A stretch of DNA of 26,037 nt from CAYJBH01 sp964370825 (GTDB taxonomy: Bacteria > Bacillota > Clostridia > Oscillospirales > Ruminococcaceae). The stretch is from the NCBI GenBank assembly GCA_964370825.1, contig CAYJKY010000041.1, positions 1-26,037 on the forward strand. The letters run 5' to 3'. Positions within the stretch are counted from its first letter, which is position 1. Each line of letters begins with the position of its first letter. A model generated the notes under the pieces. It was given only the letters and a program-made list of their open reading frames with translations. It was not told the origin of the DNA and ran no database searches. This document shows positions 16,566 through 23,738 of the stretch, piece after piece. The translations under genes and the position numbers were made by a program.

Positions 16566-17573
16566 ATGGGAATTACTCTACCGAAAAAAGAATACACCTC
16601 GACACTCTCACTCTATAAAACACAAAAAGCAATTGGTCTTGTAAAAAGGACATTTGAGGATAACCTATCAAAAGCACTAACCCTTACAAGGGTATCCGCA
16701 CCACTTTTTGTTGAAGGCAAAACCGGATTAAACGATGACCTTAACGGCATAGAGCGCCCTGTATGTTTTGATATAAAGCAAACAGGAACAGAGGTTCAGA
16801 TAGTCCATTCGCTGGCCAAATGGAAAAGAATGGCACTTTATAAATACCAATTTCCTGTAGGTGAGGGTCTTTATACCGACATGAATGCAATCCGTCGTGA
16901 CGAGGATATGGGAAACCTTCACTCCGTCTATGTAGATCAGTGGGACTGGGAAAAGGTTATCAGCAAAGAAACACGAACAATAGAGTATCTAAAAGAAACA
17001 GTAAAAGCTATAGTGGGCGCAATATGTGACACAAGTGAAGCTGTGTGCAAGGAGTTCGGTGATCTTGATCTTTCGCTATCAAGAGATGTGCAGTTTGTGA
17101 CAACACAACAACTCGAGGATCTCTATCCCGAGCTTACACCAAGGCAGCGTGAGGACGAATATCTTAAAAAGTATAAAACCGCATTTATTATGCAGATTGG
17201 AGACCTGTTAAAATCAGGCGAGAAGCACGATGGACGTGCGCCGGACTATGATGACTGGGCAATGAACGGCGATATAGTTTTTTGGAACGAGTTATTAGGT
17301 CGAGCATTCGAGGTGTCCTCTATGGGTATAAGGGTGGATGAAGTCTCCCTTGCAAGCCAGCTTAAAAAGGCAGGCTGTGAAGAGCGAAAGGAGCTTGACT
17401 TTCATAAGATGCTACTTGCCGGCAAACTCCCCCTTACAATGGGTGGCGGTATAGGTCAATCAAGACTTTGTATGCTGTTACTTGAAAAACTGCATATAGG
17501 AGAGGTTCAGGTGTCGGTTTGGGATGACGAAACAAATGCCGATGCGGCAAAACTCGGAATTAATTTGTTGTAA
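16566..17573 (+). CDS. asnA: Aspartate-ammonia ligase (asparagine synthetase A)
   Basis: AsnA makes asparagine from aspartate, ATP and free ammonia, unlike glutamine-dependent AsnB. The 335 residues match the family, which resembles class II aminoacyl-tRNA synthetases. Visible motifs: N-terminal SLYKTQKAIGLVKRTFED, the VHSLAKWKRMAL segment, EGLYTDMNAIRRDE with the active-site Arg/Asp residues, the SVYVDQWDWEK motif and the C-terminal GGGIGQSRLCMLLL motif. It begins 15 bases after the preceding stop with AGAAAGGA upstream, and glnN follows 17 bases later, so these genes are one transcription unit. Confidence 0.96.
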   Translation: MGITLPKKEYTSTLSLYKTQKAIGLVKRTFEDNLSKALTLTRVSAPLFVEGKTGLNDDLNGIERPVCFDIKQTGTEVQIVHSLAKWKRMALYKYQFPVGEGLYTDMNAIRRDEDMGNLHSVYVDQWDWEKVISKETRTIEYLKETVKAIVGAICDTSEAVCKEFGDLDLSLSRDVQFVTTQQLEDLYPELTPRQREDEYLKKYKTAFIMQIGDLLKSGEKHDGRAPDYDDWAMNGDIVFWNELLGRAFEVSSMGIRVDEVSLASQLKKAGCEERKELDFHKMLLAGKLPLTMGGGIGQSRLCMLLLEKLHIGEVQVSVWDDETNADAAKLGINLL

Positions 17574-17590
17574 GAAAGGATCAAAAATAT

Positions 17591-19678
17591 ATGAAAAATA
17601 TACCGGAGCTGTTCGGTAGCAAGGTTTTTAACGATGCTGTAATGCGCTCAAGGCTACCAAAGGATGTATATAAGGCACTTAAAAGAACGATGACGGAAGG
17701 TAAGCACCTTCAGTTAGATGTTGCGAATGTAGTTGCCGCATCTATGAAGGACTGGGCAATCGAGAACGGTGCAACCCACTTTACCCACTGGTTTCAACCA
17801 ATGACCGGAATTACTGCAGAAAAACATGATAGTTTTATTTCACCTTACGGTGAGGGCGAAATTATTATGGAGTTTTCCGGAAAAGAGTTGGTAAGGGGAG
17901 AACCCGATGCTTCCAGTTTTCCTTCCGGTGGGCTGCGAGCCACCTTTGAGGCAAGGGGATATACCGTTTGGGATACGACTTCTTACGCATTCATCAAGGA
18001 TGACAGCCTTTGCATTCCAACGGCTTTTTGTTCCTACAGCGGAGAGTCACTTGATAAAAAAACTCCGCTACTTCGTTCCATGGAGGCTATAGATAAGCAG
18101 GCCATGAGAATATTAAAGCTTTTTGGTAACACAAAGGCAAAGCGGGTAGTAACAACGGTAGGACCGGAACAGGAATATTTTCTTGTAGATAAAGCTATGT
18201 ACGAAAAGCGTCCCGACCTTGTAACCTGTGGTAGAACACTATTCGGTGCAAGACCACCCAAAGGGCAGGAACTGGACGATCACTATTTCGGCAACTTGAA
18301 ACCGCGAGTTTCGGCATATATGAAGGATTTAGAGCAGGAACTGTGGAGCCTTGGTATACTTGCGAAAACAAAACATAACGAGGTTGCACCGGCACAGCAT
18401 GAACTTGCACCTGTGTTTACAACAACAAATATTGCAACCGACCATAACCAGCTAACCATGGAACTGATGAAAAGTGTTGCAACGAGGCATGACCTTGTTT
18501 GCATACTGCACGAAAAGCCATTTGCAGGAGTAAACGGAAGCGGTAAGCATAACAACTGGTCACTCTCCACCGATTACGGGTCAAATCTGCTCGAGCCGGG
18601 AGATACTCCAAGCGAAAATGCAAGGTTTTTACTTTTCCTTGCCGCCGTTATTAAGGCAGTCGATGATTATCAAGATTTAATGAGAGTTTGTGTTGCCTCT
18701 GCAGGCAACGATCATCGCCTTGGTGCAAACGAGGCACCGCCTGCTATTCTTTCCATGTTTCTCGGTGATGAGCTAACCGATATAATCGAGGCGATAATTA
18801 ACGAGTCTGATTATACCGACAGAGAAAAAACAACCATGCAGATAGGTGCTACTGTTTTGCCTCACTTCCCAAAGGACACCACCGACCGTAACCGAACATC
18901 ACCTTTCGCATTCACAGGAAATAAGTTTGAGTTTAGAATGTTAGGTTCCACTTTTTCTATAGCAGGACCCAATATCGTGCTAAATACGGCAGTTGCCGAA
19001 GCATTAAGTGGATTTGCAGACAAACTTGAAAAGGAAACAGACTTTAATGCAGGGCTTGACAGACTTATTAAAGAAACAGTTTCTAAGCACTTTAGAATTG
19101 TGTTTAACGGCAACAACTATTCCGACGAATGGGTTGTTGAGGCAGAGAAGAGAGGGCTTTTAAATCTCCAAACCACAGTAGATGCACTCCCAACATTTGT
19201 TGCTAACAAAAACATTGAGCTTTTTGAAAAACATGGCGTTTTTTCAAAAACCGAGGTAGAATCGAGATATGAAATTCTGCTGGAGGGCTATTGCAAAACG
19301 ATACATATAGAAGCGTTAACCATGATTGATATGGTGCGCAAAGATATTATCGGTTCCTCATTCTCCTATCAGCAGGAGGTGTTGCAACTACTAAAAGATA
19401 AAAAGGCAGCAGGTCTTTCGGCAAAGGTGGAAGAAAAGTTAATTACAAAGTTATCAGATTTAACCGATTGTCTTGTTGATAAGGTTGAAAAGCTTGAGAG
19501 CAATGTTATAAGTGTAGGCGCAATTGATGATAGCTTAGAGCAGGCTAGATATTATCGTAACAGCGTAGTTTCTACGATGAATCGTTTAAGAATGGTTGCG
19601 GATGAACTTGAGATGTTAACGGTAAACAAACATCGATGCTACCCAAGTTATTCAGAGTTGCTGTATAGCGTAAACTAA
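17591..19678 (+). CDS. glnN: Glutamine synthetase type III
   Basis: A 695-residue glutamine synthetase of the large GSIII class common in Bacteroidetes, cyanobacteria and clostridia; it is probably the main ammonia-capturing enzyme of this operon. Visible features: the GSIII N-terminal domain with FSGKELVRGEPDASSFP and GGLRATFEARGYT near residues 95-125; GPEQEYFLVD (metal/substrate glutamates) near 195; KHNEVAPAQHELAP near 260; GVNGSGKHNNWSLSTD near 315; FRMLGS near 450; and a helical C-terminal region. It keeps its catalytic motifs, in contrast to the GlnA-family protein encoded at 9791. Start has GAAAGGAT upstream. An antiterminator/terminator pair follows directly after its stop. Confidence 0.97.
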   Translation: MKNIPELFGSKVFNDAVMRSRLPKDVYKALKRTMTEGKHLQLDVANVVAASMKDWAIENGATHFTHWFQPMTGITAEKHDSFISPYGEGEIIMEFSGKELVRGEPDASSFPSGGLRATFEARGYTVWDTTSYAFIKDDSLCIPTAFCSYSGESLDKKTPLLRSMEAIDKQAMRILKLFGNTKAKRVVTTVGPEQEYFLVDKAMYEKRPDLVTCGRTLFGARPPKGQELDDHYFGNLKPRVSAYMKDLEQELWSLGILAKTKHNEVAPAQHELAPVFTTTNIATDHNQLTMELMKSVATRHDLVCILHEKPFAGVNGSGKHNNWSLSTDYGSNLLEPGDTPSENARFLLFLAAVIKAVDDYQDLMRVCVASAGNDHRLGANEAPPAILSMFLGDELTDIIEAIINESDYTDREKTTMQIGATVLPHFPKDTTDRNRTSPFAFTGNKFEFRMLGSTFSIAGPNIVLNTAVAEALSGFADKLEKETDFNAGLDRLIKETVSKHFRIVFNGNNYSDEWVVEAEKRGLLNLQTTVDALPTFVANKNIELFEKHGVFSKTEVESRYEILLEGYCKTIHIEALTMIDMVRKDIIGSSFSYQQEVLQLLKDKKAAGLSAKVEEKLITKLSDLTDCLVDKVEKLESNVISVGAIDDSLEQARYYRNSVVSTMNRLRMVADELEMLTVNKHRCYPSYSELLYSVN

Positions 19679-19683
19679 TAAAC

Positions 19684-19706
19684 AAAACCACAATGGCGTG
19701 AGTTTT
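19684..19706 (+). promoter_or_regulatory. Candidate ANTAR-binding antiterminator hairpin between glnN and amt
   Basis: AAAAC plus CAC (19684-19691) pairs with GTG (19698-19700) and GTTTT (19702-19706), with one bulged A at 19701. The hexaloop is AATGGC (19692-19697), A at position 1 and G at position 4, differing by one base from the gltB loop. The loop and the GTG strand form the start of the terminator 5' arm, so the two folds exclude each other. No convincing promoter was found at the end of glnN, so this element would act within the operon transcript. Confidence 0.66.
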
Positions 19707-19739
19707 CGAAAAATCGAGAATTCACGCCATTATTTTTTT
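19692..19739 (+). terminator. Intercistronic terminator (attenuator) before the Amt-PII gene
   Basis: AATGGCGTGA (19692-19701) pairs perfectly with TCACGCCATT (19722-19731), and the stem continues inward through 19702-19709/19714-19721 with two wobbles to the tetraloop AAAA. Seven T follow at 19733-19739, just before AAGGAGG. It would cut the transcript between glnN and amt unless the hexaloop hairpin forms. Confidence 0.88.
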
Positions 19740-19751
19740 AAGGAGGATTAT

Positions 19752-21428
19752 ATGTTTTCAGCAGTAGACACGATATGGACGCTCCTCGGAGCGGCGCTTG
19801 TATTCTTTATGCAGGCAGGATTTGCAATGGTAGAAACAGGGTTTACAAGGGCGAAAAATGCCGGTAACATTATCATGAAAAACATGATGGATTTTTCACT
19901 TGGAACAATCATGTTTTGGCTTATAGGTTTTGGACTCATGTTTGCAGGTGACGGTTTATTTGTAGGCGGGTTTGACCCGTTTATACAGGGCGACTACAGT
20001 TCCAGTATACCTTCAGCGGCGTTTATAATTTTTCAAACAGTGTTTTGCGCCACGGCGGCAACTATTGTATCCGGTGCGATGGCAGAAAGAACAAAATTTT
20101 CCACATACTGTATTTATAGCGTAGTGCTTAGCGCTGTGGTATACCCAATCTCAGGTCACTGGATATGGGGTGGTGGATGGCTGTCACAGATGGGTTTTCA
20201 CGATTTTGCGGGTTCTACAGCGGTGCATATGGTCGGTGGTGTTGCGGCACTTGTCGGCGCAAAGATATTAGGACCACGTATAGGCAAATATTCAAAGTCC
20301 GGCAAGTCGAGAGCTATTCCGGGACATAGTCTTACACTCGGAGCACTTGGTGTGTTTATACTCTGGTTCTGTTGGTTTGGTTTTAACGGTGGTTCCACAG
20401 TATCCATGACCGACGGATCTATTGAAACAGCGGCGAACATCTTTGTTACAACCAACATAGCTGCAGCGGCAGCGGCGGCAATGGTTATGATAATAACCTG
20501 GTTTAGATATAAAAAGCCGGACGTTTCCATGACCTTGAACGGCGCACTTGCAGGTCTTGTGGCAATAACCGCCGGATGTGACGTAGTATCACCGATAGGC
20601 GCATTCTTTATTGGCTTAATAGCAGCGTTTGTGGTTGTGTTCGGAATTGAATTTATCGATAAGGTTTTAAAAATTGATGATCCGGTAGGTGCCGTTGGTG
20701 TTCACGGAATGTCAGGTGCTGTCGGCACAATACTAACCGGTGTATTTGCACTCGATGGCGGGTTGCTATATGGTGGCGGGTTCGATTACCTTATAATACA
20801 GACCATAGGTGTGCTTGCTGTAATAGCATGGGTAGCGGTTACAATGTCAATTGTATTTGTTGTTCTTAAAAAGACAATAGGCCTAAGGGTATCAAAGCAG
20901 GAGGAAATAGCAGGTCTGGATATAGAAGAACATGGTCTTGCAAGCAGCTATGCCGATTTCATGCCTGTAACCTACGGAACAGATTTTAAGCCTTCTACCA
21001 AGGACATTGATCTGAGCGAACTTGTTGCTGTTGATACTGCAATACCTGTACAAAATTCAGCACACCCCGGCGCAAAGATGACAAAGGTTGTAATTCTTAC
21101 AAAGCAGAGTAGATTTGAAATACTTAAGAACGCACTTGATTCGATAGGCATAACGGGAATGACGGTAACCGATGTACTGGGTTGTGGTATGCAAAAGGGC
21201 TCTACCGAAATATATCGTGGTGTTCCGCTTGAAACAACACTTCTTCCCAAGATAAAGGTGGAAATTGTAATATGCAAGGTTCCGCTTGAATTGCTAATAA
21301 ACACTGTGAAAAAAGCACTATATACCGGTAAGGTTGGCGACGGCAAGATATTTATCTACAACGTCGATAATGTTATTAAGGTAAGAACAGGAGAAGAGGG
21401 TTACGAGGCTTTACAGGATACCGAATAG
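19752..21428 (+). CDS. amt: Ammonium transporter fused to a C-terminal PII signalling domain
   Basis: A 558-residue protein. Residues 1 to about 400 are an Amt/AmtB ammonium channel with many hydrophobic helices and the motifs GAMAERTKF, SGHWIWGGGWL, FAGSTAVHMVGG (pore His159), FGFNGGS and VGVHGMSGAVGT (pore His318). After a linker of about 40 residues, 443-556 form a complete PII (GlnB/GlnK-like) domain: MTKVVILTKQ, T-loop GCGMQKG...YRG, LLPKIK, GDGKIF and VRTGEE. In PII numbering Gln39, Tyr46 and Lys58 are kept, but position 51, uridylylated in enterobacteria, is Leu. Separate PII proteins plug Amt in response to ATP/ADP/2-oxoglutarate; here the regulator is tethered. The ATG at 19752 follows AAGGAGG; an in-frame GTG at 19698 lies inside the terminator and is rejected. 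Confidence 0.95.
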   Translation: MFSAVDTIWTLLGAALVFFMQAGFAMVETGFTRAKNAGNIIMKNMMDFSLGTIMFWLIGFGLMFAGDGLFVGGFDPFIQGDYSSSIPSAAFIIFQTVFCATAATIVSGAMAERTKFSTYCIYSVVLSAVVYPISGHWIWGGGWLSQMGFHDFAGSTAVHMVGGVAALVGAKILGPRIGKYSKSGKSRAIPGHSLTLGALGVFILWFCWFGFNGGSTVSMTDGSIETAANIFVTTNIAAAAAAAMVMIITWFRYKKPDVSMTLNGALAGLVAITAGCDVVSPIGAFFIGLIAAFVVVFGIEFIDKVLKIDDPVGAVGVHGMSGAVGTILTGVFALDGGLLYGGGFDYLIIQTIGVLAVIAWVAVTMSIVFVVLKKTIGLRVSKQEEIAGLDIEEHGLASSYADFMPVTYGTDFKPSTKDIDLSELVAVDTAIPVQNSAHPGAKMTKVVILTKQSRFEILKNALDSIGITGMTVTDVLGCGMQKGSTEIYRGVPLETTLLPKIKVEIVICKVPLELLINTVKKALYTGKVGDGKIFIYNVDNVIKVRTGEEGYEALQDTE

Positions 21429-21444
21429 TTTAAGGAGTGCCTCT

Positions 21445-22215
21445 ATGTATAACTTTGATGCAGGCAAAACAGCGGATGAGCTGGTTGCATGGATTAGCAA
21501 TTATTTCGATAAAACCCCAAAAAACACTAAGGCGGTTGTCGGAGTTTCAGGTGGAAAGGATAGCGCGGTTGTAGCGGCATTATGCACAAAGGCACTCGGT
21601 AAAGATAGGGTTGTCGGTGTTATGATGCCACAAGGCGAACAGCCGGATATAGATTACAGCAAGGAGTTGTGTGAGTATCTCGGTATTACAAATATAACCA
21701 TCAACATTGGCGAAACGGTAAAACTAGAGCTTGCCACACTTGAAAAGGCTACAAGAGAGATGGGCTTTGATAAACTATCCACCATAACGATATTTAATAC
21801 TCCGGCAAGAATACGCATGACGACGCTTTACGGTATTGCGGGGACCGTCAACGGTAGGGTTGCAAACACCTGCAACCTCTCCGAGGATTGGGTGGGCTAC
21901 GCAACAAAATTCGGTGATGGTGCCGGCGACTTCTCACCCCTTATGAAGCTAACCGTACAGGAGGTAAAGGCTGTTGGTGTAGCTCTGGCACTCCCTGATA
22001 AATTTATCGAAAAAACACCAATCGATGGTCTCTGCGGTATGAGCGATGAGGAGAATTTAGGTTTTAGCTACAATACGCTTGATGCGTACATTAGAGATGG
22101 TATTTGCGAGGATGAAGAAATACGCACGAAAATCGACAACATGCATAAAGCAAACGTACACAAACTCCTGCCGATGGAGCACTATGACCCACTAATTTCT
22201 CATATTGATTTTTAG
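21445..22215 (+). CDS. nadE: NH3-dependent NAD+ synthetase
   Basis: NadE amidates deamido-NAD to NAD+ with ATP. The 256 residues match the short ammonia-dependent form, which has no glutaminase domain. The PP-loop SGGKDS is at residues 35-40, followed by NTPARIRMTTLYGIAG, the NTCNLSEDWVGYATKFGDGAGDFSP active-site region (also the signature for ammonia-using NadE) and KTPIDGL. It starts 16 bases after the Amt-PII stop with AAGGAG upstream, and a terminator follows, making it the last gene of the ammonia operon. Placement behind an ammonium channel fits its use of free ammonia. Confidence 0.95.
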   Translation: MYNFDAGKTADELVAWISNYFDKTPKNTKAVVGVSGGKDSAVVAALCTKALGKDRVVGVMMPQGEQPDIDYSKELCEYLGITNITINIGETVKLELATLEKATREMGFDKLSTITIFNTPARIRMTTLYGIAGTVNGRVANTCNLSEDWVGYATKFGDGAGDFSPLMKLTVQEVKAVGVALALPDKFIEKTPIDGLCGMSDEENLGFSYNTLDAYIRDGICEDEEIRTKIDNMHKANVHKLLPMEHYDPLISHIDF

Positions 22216-22244
22216 TATTAATATTAATAGTTAACTTAAAAGTT

Positions 22245-22282
22245 TGACACAAATGAGGGAAACCCTTTGTGTCAGATTTTTT
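22245..22282 (+). terminator. Terminator of the ammonia-capture operon
   Basis: TGACACAAA (22245-22253) pairs with TTTGTGTCA (22266-22274), with GGG/CCC pairing inside around AAA, followed by AGATTTTTT. No hexaloop antiterminator overlaps it, unlike the three attenuators, so it probably acts constitutively. Confidence 0.85.
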
Positions 22283-22293
22283 GTTGTCTAAAG

Positions 22294-22320
22294 GTGAAAT
22301 TTCACACGTTGGTGTGAAAT
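22294..22320 (+). repeat. Compound inverted repeat built from GTGAAAT half-sites
   Basis: Two overlapping palindromes: GTGAAATTTCAC (22294-22305) and ATTTCACAC-GTTG-GTGTGAAAT (22299-22320). Three copies of the GTGAAAT/ATTTCAC half-site are therefore packed into 27 bp. No T-tract follows on either strand, so it is not an intrinsic terminator. It lies about 75 bp upstream of the TetR-family promoter and could be a protein-binding site. Confidence 0.5.
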
Positions 22321-22342
22321 AGAAGATTTTGAAGTAGTTTAT

Positions 22343-22357
22343 GTGCATTTCATGCAC
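22343..22357 (+). repeat. Short inverted repeat GTGCAT-TTC-ATGCAC
   Basis: Six-base perfect arms around TTC, about 40 bp upstream of the TetR-family -35 box. Could be a further regulator site; the short length makes chance a real possibility. Confidence 0.35.
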
Positions 22358-22395
22358 GAAAATCATATTGTTTTTCAAGTTGAACTACTATAACC

Positions 22396-22424
22396 TTGAC
22401 AATTTAACAATCATACGCTACAAT
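22396..22424 (+). promoter_or_regulatory. Promoter of the TetR-family gene
   Basis: Consensus TTGACA at 22396-22401 and TACAAT at 22419-22424 with 17-base spacing. The start point would be near 22431, inside the tandem operators. Confidence 0.83.
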
Positions 22425-22452
22425 ATACCAGTGGTATATACCGCCGGTATAT
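22423..22452 (+). promoter_or_regulatory. Two overlapping 17-bp operators, ATATACC-N3-GGTATAT
   Basis: Perfect inverted repeats ATATACC-AGT-GGTATAT (22423-22439) and ATATACC-GCC-GGTATAT (22436-22452). The two sites share four bases and their centres are 13 bp apart. They cover the -10 edge and the start point of the TetR-family promoter, so binding would block transcription: autorepression by the gene's own product is the likely role. Confidence 0.8.
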
Positions 22453-22472
22453 TGTTTTCGAGGGGTAAATAA

Positions 22473-23090
22473 ATGGATAATTACAGTGAAACACGGCTTA
22501 AAATATTAGAAATTGGAAAAGCTGAGTTTTTAAAGCATGGCTACAAAGATGCTTCACTCAGACAAATTGTAGCAAAAGCGGGATTTACCAAGGGCGCTTT
22601 TTACGGATACTATAAAGACAAGGCATCACTTTTTTATGACCTAACAGATCCATGCGCTAACGCTTTTATAGTTAGCTTTAAGAGTGCACAAGCTACTTTT
22701 TTCGCTTTAATCGAAACTGAGGAAACGGCAAATTCCAATTCGCGCTCTGCACGCTTTTTGCTTGATTTTGTAGAGTATGTGTACGACAATCATGATGCAT
22801 TCAAGCTAATACTATGTAAGGGCGCCGGAACAAAATATGAAAACTTTGTTCACGATTTAGTAGAGTTGCAGGTTGATAAAACAATTCTATATCATGAAGA
22901 GCTAAAAAAGATGGGAAAGCTTAAAGGTGATATTGACCGAGATTTGTTTCATATTTTGACATCGGCGTATTACGAAAGTCTATTTGAAATAATCAGGCAT
23001 GATATAAAAAAAGAAGATGCGATGTGTTATATCGAAAAAATCTCAAGCTTTTTTACCGCCGGTTTTGACACCGTTATTAAATATCTTTAA
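22473..23090 (+). CDS. TetR/AcrR family transcriptional regulator
   Basis: A 205-residue regulator. The N-terminal TetR DNA-binding domain is clear: helices 1-3 over residues 8-50 with the signature DASLRQIVAKAGFTKGAFYGYYKDKASLF. The remaining 150 residues are a helical ligand-binding/dimer domain without recognisable specificity. Its promoter carries two tandem 17-bp palindromes, so self-repression is expected. The next gene starts 14 bases after its stop and is probably co-transcribed, followed by the relics of an ECF transporter, suggesting that the regulator once controlled uptake or export of a small molecule. Ribosome-binding site is GAGGGG. Confidence 0.92.
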   Translation: MDNYSETRLKILEIGKAEFLKHGYKDASLRQIVAKAGFTKGAFYGYYKDKASLFYDLTDPCANAFIVSFKSAQATFFALIETEETANSNSRSARFLLDFVEYVYDNHDAFKLILCKGAGTKYENFVHDLVELQVDKTILYHEELKKMGKLKGDIDRDLFHILTSAYYESLFEIIRHDIKKEDAMCYIEKISSFFTAGFDTVIKYL

Positions 23091-23103
23091 ACCGGAGGCA
23101 GGT

Positions 23104-23712
23104 GTGAATAAAAAAACTGAAAAGGTGTTTAAGAAAAGCGTAATGGCGGGATGCCTAACCACCATACCAAATGCGCATATTAAGGCAGAAATAATATGCC
23201 TGTTTGATGAAATGCTCAGAGATAATAATATCTCTGATAGTGTAACATATAAACACTGTGCTTACTCTATTTTTCCCGCGGTTGCAGTTTATAAGGTGCT
23301 TACACAACACGAAGGTAACATAGCAGCTTTTGCACAGGTTGAGAAATGTGTTTTGGAAAATGCAAAAAAACAGGAGGTTTTCTTTAAGTCGCTGTCGAAG
23401 GTCCCGTTCTTTTTTAAACTGTTCGGCAATATGTGCAAAGTTGGTGTTAAAACCAATTTTGGAGCACCTGCTTTTGAAATGACATGGGAAGAAAACTCAA
23501 ATAAATATATTAAATGGACGTGCAGGTCCTGCGTTTACAGCAATGAATTAACACGTTTTGAAACTGCGGAGCTCACAAAAATTTTCTGCAAAGCCGACGA
23601 TGTGATGTACGGTAATTTATCAGGCGCTAAATGGGCAAGAACAAAGACTATCGGAAATGGTGATGAGCTGTGTGATTTTAAATTTATTAGCAATGTCGTG
23701 GGCAACGGTTAG
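23104..23712 (+). CDS. L-2-amino-thiazoline-4-carboxylate hydrolase family protein
   Basis: A 202-residue protein resembling the ATC hydrolase family, named after a Pseudomonas enzyme of L-cysteine production from ATC; most clostridial members have no proven role. Recognisable are the C-terminal segments FCKADDVMYGNL and RTKTIGNGDELCDFKF, the family's most conserved part with Cys, Asp and His/Cys positions that could form an active site. The start is GTG at 23104 because GGAGG lies at 23094-23098; the frame is open further upstream inside the TetR-family gene, but that segment is unrelated. No signal peptide or membrane segment. Adjacent genes (TetR upstream, broken ECF transporter downstream) give no pathway. 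Family call fairly sure, reaction unknown. Confidence 0.72.
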   Translation: MNKKTEKVFKKSVMAGCLTTIPNAHIKAEIICLFDEMLRDNNISDSVTYKHCAYSIFPAVAVYKVLTQHEGNIAAFAQVEKCVLENAKKQEVFFKSLSKVPFFFKLFGNMCKVGVKTNFGAPAFEMTWEENSNKYIKWTCRSCVYSNELTRFETAELTKIFCKADDVMYGNLSGAKWARTKTIGNGDELCDFKFISNVVGNG

Positions 23713-23738
23713 TTGATACTAATTTCAAGGAGTGTGAA

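Noticed and set aside
19698..19751. In-frame GTG start giving the Amt protein 18 extra residues
   Set aside because: It lies inside the terminator stem, lacks a ribosome-binding site, and the ATG at 19752 has AAGGAGG and matches the family N-terminus.
22245..22282. Fourth ANTAR-controlled attenuator
   Set aside because: The terminator after nadE has no hexaloop hairpin with A1/G4 overlapping its 5' arm, and the next gene has its own promoter.
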